Shown: piece by piece, positions 48,829-59,128 of the stretch
Layout of the letters: every line of letters begins with the position of its first letter
How positions within the stretch are numbered: position 1 is the first letter of the stretch
NCBI GenBank assembly: GCA_036496805.1
Contig: DASXKN010000025.1
Location: forward strand, 28,614 to 92,613
Length of the DNA: 64,000 nucleotides
Direction of reading: 5' to 3'
Origin: SZAS-103 sp036496805
GTDB lineage: Bacteria; Pseudomonadota; Gammaproteobacteria; Xanthomonadales; Xanthomonadaceae
Translations under genes and position numbers: made by a program
Notes under the pieces: generated by a model
Told to the model about the DNA's origin: nothing
The model's database searches: none
Seen by the model: the letters and a program-made list of their open reading frames with translations, nothing else

Positions 48829-50862
48829 TCACCAGATCCGCACGCGCTCCTCGTCGTTGCGCACCATCCGATCACCGGCCTTGCAGGCGAATGCCTGCGC
48901 GAACTCCGGCATGTTCGAGGGCGCGCCGATCGCGCGGAACTGCGTCGGCGCGTGCGGATCGGTGTTGAGCAGGGTGACCTGCGCCTCGGGCAGGATGTTG
49001 CCGCGCCAGACGCGGGCCCAGTTGAGGAAGAAGCGCTGGCCTTCGCCGTAACCGTCGATCTTCGCCTTCGCCTCGGCCGGGTTCTGCGCCAGCGCCATCT
49101 GCAGCGCGGTCCAGGAAGCATTGATGCCACCCAGGTCGCCGATGTTCTCGCCCATCGTCAGCGCGCCGTTGACGTGCTTGCCCGGCAGCGGCTCGTAGGC
49201 GTCGAATTGCGCCTTGAGCTTGGCGGTGCGCGCCTCGAAGGCTTTGCGGTCGGCGTCGGTCCACCAGTTGCTGTTGTTGCCCTGGGCGTCGAACTTGCTG
49301 CCCTGGTCGTCGTAGCCATGACCCATCTCGTGGCCTATCACGGCGCCGATGCCGCCGTAGTTGAGCGCGTCGTCGGCCTTGGCGTCGAAGAACGGCGGCT
49401 GCAGGATCGCGGCCGGGAACACGATCTCGTTCTTCTGGCCGTTGTAGTAGGCATTGACGGTCTGAGGCGTCATGCCCCATTCCTTGCGATCAACCGGCTT
49501 GCCGATCTTGGCGACCGTGTAGTCGTGGTTGAACCGGTCGGCGGCCTGGACGTTCTCGAAGTAGTGGCCGGGCACGATCTTCAGGCCGGTCCAGTCGCGC
49601 CACTTGTCCGGGTAACCGATCTTCGGGTCGAACGTCGCCCATTTCTCCAGCGCGCGTTTCTTGGTCGCGTCGCTCATCCACTCCAGGTGCTCGATGCGCG
49701 TCTTGTAGGCCGCACGCAGGTTCGCCACGAGCTCCTGCGCACGCTGCTTCGATGCGGGCGAAAAATTGTCGGCGACGTAGAGCTGCCCCAGCGCCATGCC
49801 CATGCTGTCCTCGACCGTGGACAGCACCTGCTTCCAGCGCGCCTTGATCTCCTTCTGGCCGTTGAGGGCCTGGTCGTGGAAGGCGAAGTTCTCCTGCACG
49901 AAGGGCTTCGACAGGTACGCAGCCGCGTCGTCGATCACGTGGTAGCGGAGGTAGGCCTGCCACTGCGCGACCGGCGCGTCGGCGAGCATCGCGTCCATTT
50001 CCGCGAAGAACTTCGGATGCGAGAGCGAGAAGCCGTCGCCGACATTCGCACCCTGCGCCTTGAAGAAGGCCGCCCACTCGAAATGCGGGGTGACCTTGTC
50101 GGCTTCGGCAATGCTCACGTAGTGGTAGCGGTTCTCGGGCTTGCGCAGGTCGACCGGCAGCAACGAAGCCGACGCGAGGCGCGTCTCGAAGGCCAGCACG
50201 GATTTCGCCTGCGCCTGCGCGTCGGCGGCGTTCGTCCCGGTCAGCTCGAACAGCTTCGCGATGTGGGCGACGTAGGCGTCGCGGATCTTCTGGAAGTCGG
50301 GCTTGGTGTAGTAGTCGGCCGTCGGCAATCCGAGGCCGCCCTGCCCCGCGTAGGCGATCTGCTTCATCGAGTCGTGGAAATCCGGCGCGCCGCTGAAACG
50401 CAGCAGCACGCCTTCGCCGCGCGCGTATTCGTCGTTGATGTAGGCGACGATGTCGGCGCTGCCGCGCAGCGCGGCGATGCGCGCCAGTTGCGGCTTGACC
50501 GGGTCGAAGCCGGCCTTGTCGATGGCGGCCTCGTCCATGCCCGCGGCATACAGGTAGCCGATCTTCTGCCGGATCGAATCCGGCGCAGCGGTCGCTGCCT
50601 GTTGCGCGGCTTTCTCGACGATCCCGCGCTGCACCTTGAGGCTGTCCTCGCGCAGCATGTCGAACGAGCCCCAGCGCGTGCGGTCGCCCGGAATCGGGTG
50701 GGTGGCGACCCATTTCGCGTTCACGAAACCGTTGAAGTCGCTGCAGGGGCTGATCGTCTTGTCCAGCTCGGACACGTCGAAATGGCCGTCGGCCGCGATC
50801 GCGCCTGCCGACAGGGTGAGCGCCAGCGCCATGGCCAGCGGTTTGACGACATGAAGATTCAT
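48829..50862 (-). CDS. Exported M13 family metallopeptidase (PepO/neprilysin type)
   Basis: A 677-residue zinc peptidase. ATG 50862 gives a signal peptide (MNLHVVKPLAMALALTLSAGAIA); the longer frame is shadow sequence. The zinc site HEMGH is at residues 511-515 and the downstream ligand motif GENIGDLGG has E572 and D576. NAYYNGQKNEIVFPAAILQPPFF before it is the M13 substrate loop. The C-terminal CxxW ends in VRIW. Probably a periplasmic oligopeptidase. No partner genes. Confidence 0.95.
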   Translation of the reverse strand: MNLHVVKPLAMALALTLSAGAIAADGHFDVSELDKTISPCSDFNGFVNAKWVATHPIPGDRTRWGSFDMLREDSLKVQRGIVEKAAQQAATAAPDSIRQKIGYLYAAGMDEAAIDKAGFDPVKPQLARIAALRGSADIVAYINDEYARGEGVLLRFSGAPDFHDSMKQIAYAGQGGLGLPTADYYTKPDFQKIRDAYVAHIAKLFELTGTNAADAQAQAKSVLAFETRLASASLLPVDLRKPENRYHYVSIAEADKVTPHFEWAAFFKAQGANVGDGFSLSHPKFFAEMDAMLADAPVAQWQAYLRYHVIDDAAAYLSKPFVQENFAFHDQALNGQKEIKARWKQVLSTVEDSMGMALGQLYVADNFSPASKQRAQELVANLRAAYKTRIEHLEWMSDATKKRALEKWATFDPKIGYPDKWRDWTGLKIVPGHYFENVQAADRFNHDYTVAKIGKPVDRKEWGMTPQTVNAYYNGQKNEIVFPAAILQPPFFDAKADDALNYGGIGAVIGHEMGHGYDDQGSKFDAQGNNSNWWTDADRKAFEARTAKLKAQFDAYEPLPGKHVNGALTMGENIGDLGGINASWTALQMALAQNPAEAKAKIDGYGEGQRFFLNWARVWRGNILPEAQVTLLNTDPHAPTQFRAIGAPSNMPEFAQAFACKAGDRMVRNDEERVRIW

Positions 50863-51028
50863 TGTTTGACCGCTCCCGGGCTCCGATGCGACATGACAGC
50901 ATCGCGCTGGCAGCCGTCGGCCGCCCCTGCCAATGGTCACGATCGCGCCACGGACGGGCGGCTCGGCTAATCTGTGCCGGTTGCCTGAAGCGATGCCGCC
51001 CCTTGCCTTGTACCGAACTGGAGACCCG

Positions 51029-51553
51029 ATGGCCGACTTGACCTTCCGCCCCGCGACCCCCGCCGATGCCGACGCCATCGTCGCGCTGGTCGAATCCGCC
51101 TATCGCGGCGACGCCAGCCGGGTCGGCTGGACGACCGAGGCGGATTTCCTCGAAGGCCGCCGCACCGGCGCCGACGACGTGCTCGCCCAGATCGCGCGAC
51201 CGCGCAGTCGCATCCTGCTGGCCGAGAGCGGGGACGGGCTGCTCGCCTGCGCGCACGTCGCGGTCGAGGACGACGCCGGCTACTTCGGGATGTTCTCGGT
51301 GCGCCCAGGCCTGCAGAACGCGGGCATTGGCAAGGCCGTGCTCGCCGAGGCCGAACGCGTCGCGCGCGAGGACTGGTCGCTGCCGGCGATGCGCATGACG
51401 GTGATCGACATCCGCGACGAACTGATCGCCTGGTACGAACGGCGCGGCTACCGGCGCACGGGGATCATCAAGCCGTTCCCGTACGGGGATGCGCGCTTCG
51501 GCATTCCGAAACGCGACGACTTGCGCTTCGAGATTCTCGAGAAGCTGTTTTAG
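51029..51553 (+). CDS. GNAT family N-acetyltransferase
   Basis: A 174-residue protein starting at ATG 51029 with GGAG upstream. The GNAT fold is visible: FRPATPADADAIVALVESAYRG, the acetyl-CoA loop SVRPGLQNAGIGKAVLAEAERVA (Q/R-x-x-G-x-G/A pattern), and VIDIRDELIAWYERRGYRRTG. Acceptor unknown. It is followed by the first inverted-repeat pair. Confidence 0.9.
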   Translation: MADLTFRPATPADADAIVALVESAYRGDASRVGWTTEADFLEGRRTGADDVLAQIARPRSRILLAESGDGLLACAHVAVEDDAGYFGMFSVRPGLQNAGIGKAVLAEAERVAREDWSLPAMRMTVIDIRDELIAWYERRGYRRTGIIKPFPYGDARFGIPKRDDLRFEILEKLF

Positions 51554-51617
51554 GAAGCAAAGCGTTGGGTGCGTCTGCACGCGGGCTGCATTTTGTTTCA
51601 ACAAAAAGCGAAGCGTT

Positions 51618-51827
51618 CCGCGCTTTCGCGCGGGTTACTTTCTCTTTCGGGAGAAAGTAACCAAAGACCATTGCGCCGGACACTCGCCGATGCGAAGAAG
51701 CCGCATCGGTACCCTGCGCTTCTCGCAGTCGGCGGGCCGGCCCGAACTCGGGCCATCCATGGCCCTCAAACAGTCGGGCCTTGCTCCCGCCGCCTGCTGC
51801 GATGCTCGGCTCGCTTTACGGCGCAAC
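51618..51827 (+). repeat. Structured repeat arm A1 (plus orientation)
   Basis: An arm of about 210 nt with nested helices. H1 is CCGCGC-TTTC-GCGCGG (51618-51633). H2 is a 12-bp stem closed by TTTCGG (51633-51662). H3 is CCGATGCG/CGCATCGG (51687-51709). H4 is an outer stem GGCGGG/CCCGCC (51731-51736, 51786-51791) with CGCAG/CTGCG. H5 is GGGCC-ATCCAT-GGCCC (51750-51765). A small hairpin TTTTGT-TTCA-ACAAAA (51591-51606) precedes it. Open frames crossing it (VFGYFLPKEKV-type) are artefacts of the stems. Confidence 0.9.
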
Positions 51828-51924
51828 ATCAAGAGCCGAAGCACGGCGAAGCAAAGCATCAAACAAAACGGAGCGGGCCCTTGGCTATGCCTTTGCTCTG
51901 CTGGTCGCTTCTTCGCTGTTTGCT

Positions 51925-52138
51925 CTTGCGCCGTAAAGCGAGCCGAGCACCGGAGGAAAACGCGGGGGAAAGGCCCGCATGTCCGAGCACATGGATGTGC
52001 GAGTTCGGGCCGGCCCGCGTTTTCCGAGGAGCGCAGGGTACCGGAACGGCTCTATCGTTCCGGCGAGTGTCCGGCGCAATGGTCTTTGGCTACTTTCTCC
52101 CGAAAGAGAAAGTAGCTCGCGCGAAAGCGCGAAACGCT
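51925..52138 (-). repeat. Structured repeat arm A2 (minus orientation)
   Basis: The inverted partner of A1, about 98 nt away, so the two arms can pair. The same helices occur with different stem letters: H2 GCTACTTTCTC/GAGAAAGTAGC with loop CCGAAA read on plus (52089-52116), H3 CCGGAACG/CGTTCCGG (52041-52063), H5 GCAC-ATGGAT-GTGC (51987-52000), and H4 GGAAAACGCGGG/CCCGCGTTTTCC (51955-51966, 52014-52025). It lies between convergent gene 3' ends. Confidence 0.9.
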
Positions 52139-52181
52139 CTTGATCCTGATCGTGATCTCGCCTCGCTTAAAGCCAAGACCA

Positions 52182-52796
52182 CTAATCCCGCCGGCGCTCG
52201 ATGCGCACCAGCAGCGCATCGCCGCCGCCATCGAGGATGCTGCGCAGCGAAGCTTCGCCATCGCCGTTGTCGATCAGTGCGGTGTCGCCCGCCTCCAGGC
52301 TCACCGTCTCCTCGCCCGACTTGACCGTCGCGCGCCCGCCCATCAGGTGGATCGCCCACAGCACGCCCGCCTCGGCGAAGAACACCATCGAGCCGACCAG
52401 CGGACGATGGAAGACCTGCATCGCGCAGCGGTCGCGGCGCACGATGGCATTGAAGTCGGTGGTCGGCCCTTCGACGAGGGCGCACTGCACTCCCTGCTCG
52501 CCGGCGAAGGCGATGCGGTCGTGCGGCGGCGCGATGTCGACGTGATGGCCGTCGGCGAAGTCCAGGCGCATGCCGTGGCCGGACAGCAGCACCAGCACGC
52601 GGTCGCAGGCGGCGAATTCGGAGAACGATCCGTCCTGCTCGATCTCCGCGATCGACAGGCGCCAGTCCCAGTCGGCATCGTTTCCAGACGCCTGCGGCGA
52701 TCGCATCCGGCCGGTCGCGATCTCGCGCGTCCAGCCCTGGCCATTGCGCCAGCGGACGCGGCGGTATTCGTTGGCGGGGATCGTCAGCAAAGGCAT
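52182..52796 (-). CDS. HutD/Ves family protein
   Basis: A 204-residue cupin-like protein. It starts MPLLTIPANEYRRVRWRNGQGWTREIA, the HutD family opening. Further family segments are DADWDWRLSIAEIEQDGSFSEF and the beta-barrel FADGHHVDIAPPHDRIAFAGEQGVQCALVEGPTTDFN. HutD is linked to histidine utilisation in relatives, but no hut genes are in this window, so its role is open. Possibly a small-ligand binding or quality-control protein. Confidence 0.88.
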   Translation of the reverse strand: MPLLTIPANEYRRVRWRNGQGWTREIATGRMRSPQASGNDADWDWRLSIAEIEQDGSFSEFAACDRVLVLLSGHGMRLDFADGHHVDIAPPHDRIAFAGEQGVQCALVEGPTTDFNAIVRRDRCAMQVFHRPLVGSMVFFAEAGVLWAIHLMGGRATVKSGEETVSLEAGDTALIDNGDGEASLRSILDGGGDALLVRIERRRD

Positions 52797-52914
52797 GTCG
52801 GCCGGATTTTAACCGAGTGCGCACCGGTCGAGTGCGGACACGCCCGCCGCCGTCGTTGCCTTCGCGGACGGATCGACCGGCCAGCGACCACGCCGGCCGG
52901 CCGATCCGGGACGA

Positions 52915-53307
52915 TCAGTTCCTCGACGCCGTCGCGACGCTGCCGAGCACGATGTACGAGCGGTTCTTCTCGACGGTCTTGAGGCCGATGCCCTTGACCT
53001 GCGCGAGCTCGTCGGCGCTGTGGAAGGCGCCGTGCTGCTTGCGCCAGGCCACGATCGCGGCGGCCTTGGACGGGCCGATGTTGATCAGCGACTTGTTCAG
53101 GGCGCCCGCGTCGGCGGCGTTGATGTTGACCTTCTGCGCGACCTTCTTCGCCGACCGGGTCGAGCGGGCGTGATGCGACGTGGTCGATGCCGAGGCGACG
53201 ACGGCAGCCTTGTTGGCCGGCGCATGCTTGCCCGCGGCAGCGTGGGCGCCGCCGATCAGCAGCAGCGAGAGGGCGATGGTCTGCAGGGTGGCGGTGATGC
53301 GGTTCAT
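52915..53307 (-). CDS. ComEA-like helix-hairpin-helix protein
   Basis: A 130-residue protein with a signal peptide (MNRITATLQTIALSLLLIGGAHA), a Lys/Ala/Ser linker, and a C-terminal helix-hairpin-helix domain: KVNINAADAGALNKSLINIGPSKAAAIVAWRKQHG and SADELAQVKGIGLKTVEKNR. This is the ComEA domain that binds double-stranded DNA. A role in DNA uptake is possible, but stand-alone ComEA-like proteins also occur outside competence loci. Confidence 0.9.
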   Translation of the reverse strand: MNRITATLQTIALSLLLIGGAHAAAGKHAPANKAAVVASASTTSHHARSTRSAKKVAQKVNINAADAGALNKSLINIGPSKAAAIVAWRKQHGAFHSADELAQVKGIGLKTVEKNRSYIVLGSVATASRN

Positions 53308-53503
53308 GGGGATGCTCCTGGTCCGGATGGATTGCGCCGGACGCTGCTTGCGTCGGCATCGCCAGTTTCCGCGGCACGCCCGCCCCGCCCCATCGTCCTC
53401 GCGCGCAGCGAAGCCTGAATGCGTGTCGCGTCCGCGCGTAGGATTTTTCCTACGCCGGCGACCCGGCGCGGTAGACTGGCCCCTTCAGCCAGGACCGATA
53501 CCC

Positions 53504-55012
<1,509 letters not shown>

Positions 55013-55028
55013 CGCCCGGACGCACCGC

Positions 55029-55283
55029 GTGATCGTCCTCTACACCATCCTGATCGGATTCGTCGTCGGCCTGATCGCGCGCGCGCTCAAGCCCGGCGAC
55101 GACCGCATGGGGATCATCGCGACCACGCTGTTCGGCATCGGCGGCGCGCTGATCGCCAAGTACGTGGGACTGGCGATGGGCTGGTACGGCGACGGCGACG
55201 CGGTGTCCTTCCTCGCGTCGCTGGCGGGGGCGATCGTGCTGCTGACGGTGTTCGCGATGGTGAGGCCGAAGAAGAAATCCTGA
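55029..55283 (+). CDS. GlsB/YeaQ/YmgE family small membrane protein
   Basis: An 84-residue protein from GTG 55029. Three hydrophobic helices (LYTILIGFVVGLIARAL, GIIATTLFGIGGALIAKYVGLAMGW, VSFLASLAGAIVLLTVFAMV) and a Lys-rich tail (RPKKKS) match the transglycosylase-associated protein family. This family responds to envelope or acid stress; function unproven. It is followed by the second repeat pair. Confidence 0.88.
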   Translation: MIVLYTILIGFVVGLIARALKPGDDRMGIIATTLFGIGGALIAKYVGLAMGWYGDGDAVSFLASLAGAIVLLTVFAMVRPKKKS

Positions 55284-55373
55284 GAAGGATTCGCTATCCG
55301 CCCCATCATCTCTGGTGCCGCAAGGGATCGACGATCTTGACGCGAAAAATCTAGAGCAAAGCGTTTCGCGCTT

Positions 55374-55571
55374 TCGCGCGAGCTACTTTCTCTTTCGGGA
55401 GAAAGTAGCCAAAGACCATTGCGCCGGACACTCGCCGATGCGATGAAGCCGCATCGGTACCCTGCGCTCCTCGGAAAACGCGGACCGGCCCGAACTCGCA
55501 CATCCATGTGCTCAGACATGCGGGCCTTTCCCCCGCGTTTTCCTGCGGTGCTCGGCTCGCTTTACAGCGCA
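55374..55571 (+). repeat. Structured repeat arm B1 (plus orientation)
   Basis: The same element as A1 in plus orientation: H2 GCTACTTTCTC-TTTCGG-GAGAAAGTAGC (55382-55409), H3 CCGATGCG/CGCATCGG (55435-55457), H4 GGAAAACGCGG/CCGCGTTTTCC (55473-55483, 55533-55543), H5 GCAC-ATCCAT-GTGC (55498-55511). Conserved single-stranded linkers such as CCAAAGACCATTGCGCCGG and GGTACCCTGCGCTCCTCGG are shared with the other arms. Confidence 0.9.
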
Positions 55572-55686
55572 GAGCCCGAAGAGCAGCAGAGCAAAAGCAA
55601 CTGCGAAGCGAAACGGCAAGAAGCATTCCGCAATGCTGACAGGCTCTTGATCCGCTGCTCTTGATCCGCTGCTCTTGATCTGGGCT

Positions 55687-55893
55687 CTTGCGCCGTAAAG
55701 CGAGCCGAGCACCGGAGGAACGAGGGGGAGCAAGGCGCGCGTGTTTGAGGGCCATGGATGGCCCGAGTTCGCGCCGGCCCCTCGTTCCGAGGAGCGCAGG
55801 GTACCGGGACAGCTTCATCGTCCCGGCGAGTGTCCGGCGCAAATGGTTTTGGTTACTTTTGCCGAAACAAAAGTAACCCGCGCGTGAGCGCGG
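55687..55893 (-). repeat. Structured repeat arm B2 (minus orientation)
   Basis: The inverted partner of B1, about 115 nt away. Helices again have other letters: H2 GGTTACTTTTG/CAAAAGTAACC with loop CCGAAA on plus (55851-55878), H3 CCGGGAC/GTCCCGG (55804-55826), H4 GGAACGAGGGG/CCCCTCGTTCC (55717-55727, 55778-55788), H5 GGGCC-ATGGAT-GGCCC (55749-55764). The spacer 55572-55686 contains a 14-bp unit GCTCTTGATCCGCT repeated about 2.5 times. Confidence 0.9.
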
Positions 55894-56015
55894 AAGCTTC
55901 ACGCATTGGCTTGAACCAATCGACTCTGCGAGCACGAGCGATTGCAGCACCCCAACCCCTCCCCCGCAGAGAGAGAGGGGTTCCAAGCACGCACCGCGAT
56001 GGATCGCATCGCGTT

Positions 56016-57932
56016 TCAGCGCTTGTGCTTGTGGATCCTCTCCACGATCTGGTCGACCAGCTGCTGCGCCAGCGTCTCGGCCGCGATGTCGACGTTGTGC
56101 AGGTGGAAATCCGCGTGCTCGGGCAGCTCGTACGGCGAATCGATGCCGGTGAAGTTGCGGATCTCGCCGCGGCGCGCCTTCGCATACAGGCCCTTGGCAT
56201 CGCGCTGCTCGCAGATCTCGATCGGGGTGTCGACGAAGACCTCGGCGAACTCGCCCTCGGCGAACATCTCGCGCGCCATCCGGCGCTCGGCGCGGAACGG
56301 CGAGATGAAGGACACGATCGCGATCAGGCCCGCCTCGGTCATCAGCTTGGCGACCTCGGACACGCGGCGGATGTTCTCGACGCGGTCCTCGTCGGTGAAG
56401 CCGAGATCCTTGTTGAGACCGTGGCGGACGTTGTCGCCGTCGAGGATGTAGCTGTGGTAACCGAGCGCGTGCAGGCGGCGGTCGACGAGGTTGGCGATCG
56501 TCGACTTGCCCGAGCCCGACAGGCCGGTGAACCACAGGCACAGCGGCATCTGGCCCTTGGTCAGCGCGCGCGCGTGGCGGTCGATCTCGAGGCTGTGCCA
56601 GTGGATGTTCGAGGCGCGGCGCAGGGCGAAGTCGATGGTTCCACAAGCGACGGTGGCATTGGTCTGGCGGTCGATCAGGATGAAGGCGCCGAGCGACTTG
56701 TTCTTCGCATACGGTTCGAACGGGATCGCCTGGTCGAGGTTGAGGTTGCAGTAGCCGACCTCGTTGAGCTCGAGCCGCTTGGCCGCGAGGTGCTCCTGGG
56801 TGTTGACGTCGACCTTGTGCTTGATCTCGGTGACGGTCGCCGGGACGTTGCGCGCGCCAATCTTGAGCCAGTAGGGGCGACCGGGCAGCAGCGGCGCGTC
56901 GTTCATCCACAGGACGTGGGCGGCGAACTGGTCGGCGACCTCGGGCGGCTGCTTCGCGGCGGAAATCACGTCGCCGCGGCTGACGTCGATCTCGTCCTTC
57001 AGCGTGAGCGTGACCGCCTGGCCTTCGCTCGCGGTCGCCAGTTCGCCATCGGCGGTGACGATCGCGGTGACCTGCGAGCGGCGACCGGAAGGATGCACGA
57101 TGATGTCGTCGCCGACGTTCACCGAGCCGGAAACGATGCTGCCCGCGAAGCCGCGGAAATTCTGGTTCGGACGATTGACCCACTGCACCGGCAGGCGGAA
57201 ACCGACTTCGCTGGCGCCGTGGTCGAGATCGACGTGTTCCAGATGCTCCAGCAGCGCCGGGCCGTCGTACCACGGCATGATCTCCGAGCGCTTCATCACG
57301 TTCTCGCCCTTCAGGGCCGACAGCGGGATGCACTGCACTTCCGGAATGCCGAGCTGCTGCGCGAGCTCGCGGTAATCCTTCTTGATCTTCTCGAAGACGT
57401 CCTGGCGGTAATCCATCAGGTCCATCTTGTTGACCGCGAGCAGCACCTTGCGGATGCCGAGCAACGAGACGATATAGCTGTGGCGGTGGGTCTGGGTGAG
57501 CAGGCCCTTGCGCGCGTCGACCAGCACGATCGCGAGGTCCGCGGTCGAGGCGCCAGTCGCCATGTTGCGCGTGTACTGCTCGTGGCCGGGGCAGTCGGCG
57601 ACGATGAACTTGCGCTTCTCGGTGCTGAAGAAGCGGTAGGCGACGTCGATCGTGATGCCCTGCTCGCGCTCGGCGGCGAGGCCGTCGACGAGCAGCGCGA
57701 AATCGATCTCGCCGTTCTGGGTGCCGTGCTTCTGGCTGTCGGTCTCGAGTGCGGCGAGCTGGTCGTCGAACAGCAGCTTGCTGTCGTGCAGCAGTCGCCC
57801 GATGAGCGTGCTCTTGCCATCGTCGACGCTGCCGCAGGTGATGAAGCGCAGCAGGTCCTTGGTCTCGTGCATCCGCAGGTATTCGTGCAGGTCGACCGGC
57901 TCGGTGCTCGGGTTGTCGTGGTTCGTGTACAT
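56016..57932 (-). CDS. cysNC: Bifunctional sulfate adenylyltransferase GTPase subunit / APS kinase
   Basis: A 638-residue fusion. The CysN part (residues 1-440) has GSVDDGKST (34-42), VADCPGHEQYTRNMATG and NKMD, an EF-Tu-like GTPase that energises APS formation. The CysC part (about 460-638) has the P-loop FTGLSGSGKSTIANLV and DGDNVRHGLN, an APS kinase producing PAPS. The start shares one base with the cysD stop (TGATG). PAPS is needed for sulfate reduction and for the sulfotransferases of the polysaccharide locus. Confidence 0.96.
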   Translation of the reverse strand: MYTNHDNPSTEPVDLHEYLRMHETKDLLRFITCGSVDDGKSTLIGRLLHDSKLLFDDQLAALETDSQKHGTQNGEIDFALLVDGLAAEREQGITIDVAYRFFSTEKRKFIVADCPGHEQYTRNMATGASTADLAIVLVDARKGLLTQTHRHSYIVSLLGIRKVLLAVNKMDLMDYRQDVFEKIKKDYRELAQQLGIPEVQCIPLSALKGENVMKRSEIMPWYDGPALLEHLEHVDLDHGASEVGFRLPVQWVNRPNQNFRGFAGSIVSGSVNVGDDIIVHPSGRRSQVTAIVTADGELATASEGQAVTLTLKDEIDVSRGDVISAAKQPPEVADQFAAHVLWMNDAPLLPGRPYWLKIGARNVPATVTEIKHKVDVNTQEHLAAKRLELNEVGYCNLNLDQAIPFEPYAKNKSLGAFILIDRQTNATVACGTIDFALRRASNIHWHSLEIDRHARALTKGQMPLCLWFTGLSGSGKSTIANLVDRRLHALGYHSYILDGDNVRHGLNKDLGFTDEDRVENIRRVSEVAKLMTEAGLIAIVSFISPFRAERRMAREMFAEGEFAEVFVDTPIEICEQRDAKGLYAKARRGEIRNFTGIDSPYELPEHADFHLHNVDIAAETLAQQLVDQIVERIHKHKR

Positions 57933-58873
57933 CAGAAATAGCCCTCGCGCTTCTTCTTTTCCATCGATGCGGCCTGGTCGTGGTCGATCACGCGGCCCTG
58001 GCGTTCGGACGTGCGCGCGACCAGCATCTCGGAGATCACGTCTTCAAGCGTGACCGCGTCGGACTCGACCGCGCCGGTCAGCGGATAGCAGCCGAGGGTG
58101 CGGAAACGCACCATCTTCTGCATCGGCACCTCGCCATCGCGAAGGGGCATCCTGTCGTCGTCGACCATGATCAGGGTGCCGTCACGATCGACCACCGGGC
58201 GTACTTCGGACAGGTACAGCGAAGGCACCGGGATCTTCTCGCGGAAGATGTAGAGCCACACGTCCAGCTCGGTCCAGTTCGAGATCGGGAACACGCGCAC
58301 GCTCTCACCCTTGTGGATGCGCGCGTTGTAGAGGTTCCACAATTCGGGGCGCTGGTTCTTCGGGTCCCAGCGGTGCTGCGCGGAGCGGAACGAGAACACG
58401 CGCTCCTTGGCGCGCGACTTCTCCTCGTCGCGGCGCGCGCCACCGATCGCGGCATCGAAGCCGAACTTGTCGAGCGCCTGCTTCAGCCCCTGCGTCTTCA
58501 TGATGTCGGTGTGCACCGCCGAGCCATGGGTGAACGGGCCGACGCCGTCGCGCACGCCGTCGGGGTTCTTGTGCACGTGCAGGGTCACGCCGGTCTCGGT
58601 CGCGCGCTGGTCGCGGAACGCGATCATCTCGCGGAACTTCCAGCCGGTGTCGACGTGCAGCAGCGGAATGGGCGGCTTGGCCGGGTAGAAGGCCTTCACC
58701 AGCAGGTGCAGCATCACCGACGAATCCTTGCCGATCGAATACATCATGACCGGGTTCTCGAACTCGGCCGCGACCTCGCGGAGGATGTGGATGGCCTCGG
58801 CTTCGAGGCGGTCCAGGTGGGACAGGTGTTGGGCGGTCAGCATCGGTTCGATATTCCCGTCTTGCAGATTCAT
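57932..58873 (-). CDS. cysD: Sulfate adenylyltransferase subunit CysD
   Basis: A 313-residue PP-loop ATP sulfurylase subunit. SIGKDSSVMLHLL is the PP loop (about residues 46-58), then HVDTGWKFREM, GARRDEEKSRAKERVFSFR and FPISNWTELDVWLYI. It adenylates sulfate together with CysN. ATG 58873 (MNLQDGN) is chosen; MLTAQHL at 58843 aligns as well with E. coli CysD and is an alternative. No cysH or cysJI is next to it. Confidence 0.95.
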   Translation of the reverse strand: MNLQDGNIEPMLTAQHLSHLDRLEAEAIHILREVAAEFENPVMMYSIGKDSSVMLHLLVKAFYPAKPPIPLLHVDTGWKFREMIAFRDQRATETGVTLHVHKNPDGVRDGVGPFTHGSAVHTDIMKTQGLKQALDKFGFDAAIGGARRDEEKSRAKERVFSFRSAQHRWDPKNQRPELWNLYNARIHKGESVRVFPISNWTELDVWLYIFREKIPVPSLYLSEVRPVVDRDGTLIMVDDDRMPLRDGEVPMQKMVRFRTLGCYPLTGAVESDAVTLEDVISEMLVARTSERQGRVIDHDQAASMEKKKREGYF

Positions 58874-58938
58874 GTCTTGGATTTCCGTTCCGGTCGTCGC
58901 GCAAATCAACGCGGGATTGACCGTGTCTTTTGTTCGTT

Positions 58939-58958
58939 GTTCCGGCAAAAGCCGGAAC
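58939..58958. repeat. Perfect hairpin upstream of cysD
   Basis: GTTCCGGC-AAAA-GCCGGAAC is followed by CCATGTTG. It looks like one arm of a dispersed palindromic element (TTCCGGCGAAAGCCGGAA-type) of Xanthomonadales and could also act as the leader structure of cysDNC. Confidence 0.45.
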
Positions 58959-59098
58959 CCATGTTGATCTTGACTGCCTTCAGCGCGTTGTCACGGACTT
59001 CGCGAACACTACGCGAGCATGTCGTGGGTTCCAGGCTCGGCATCCTGCCTCACCAGGAACCCCTGCCCTCCGCTCCTGCTCCGGGCCGCAGCTTCGCC

Positions 59099-59121
59099 GC
59101 GAACTGCCACTGGCAGTTCGC
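59099..59121 (-). terminator. Inverted repeat just after manC
   Basis: GCGAACTGCCA-C-TGGCAGTTCGC is a perfect 11-bp dyad beginning 7 nt beyond the manC stop on the minus strand. A likely terminator or 3'-end stabiliser, although no T-run follows. Confidence 0.55.
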
Positions 59122-59128
59122 AAGCGGC

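Noticed and set aside
51569..52324. Long plus- and minus-strand frames with VFGYFLPKEKV-type residues.
   Set aside because: They arise from the stems of the inverted repeats and appear on both strands in mirrored form, so they are not genes.
55643..55684. 14-bp tandem repeat GCTCTTGATCCGCT as an independent element.
   Set aside because: Only about 2.5 copies inside the spacer of repeat pair B; too short to separate from local slippage.
55351..57333. A 660-codon minus frame fusing cysNC-antisense with the repeat.
   Set aside because: Its N-terminal half is out of frame with CysNC and its C-terminal half is repeat sequence.
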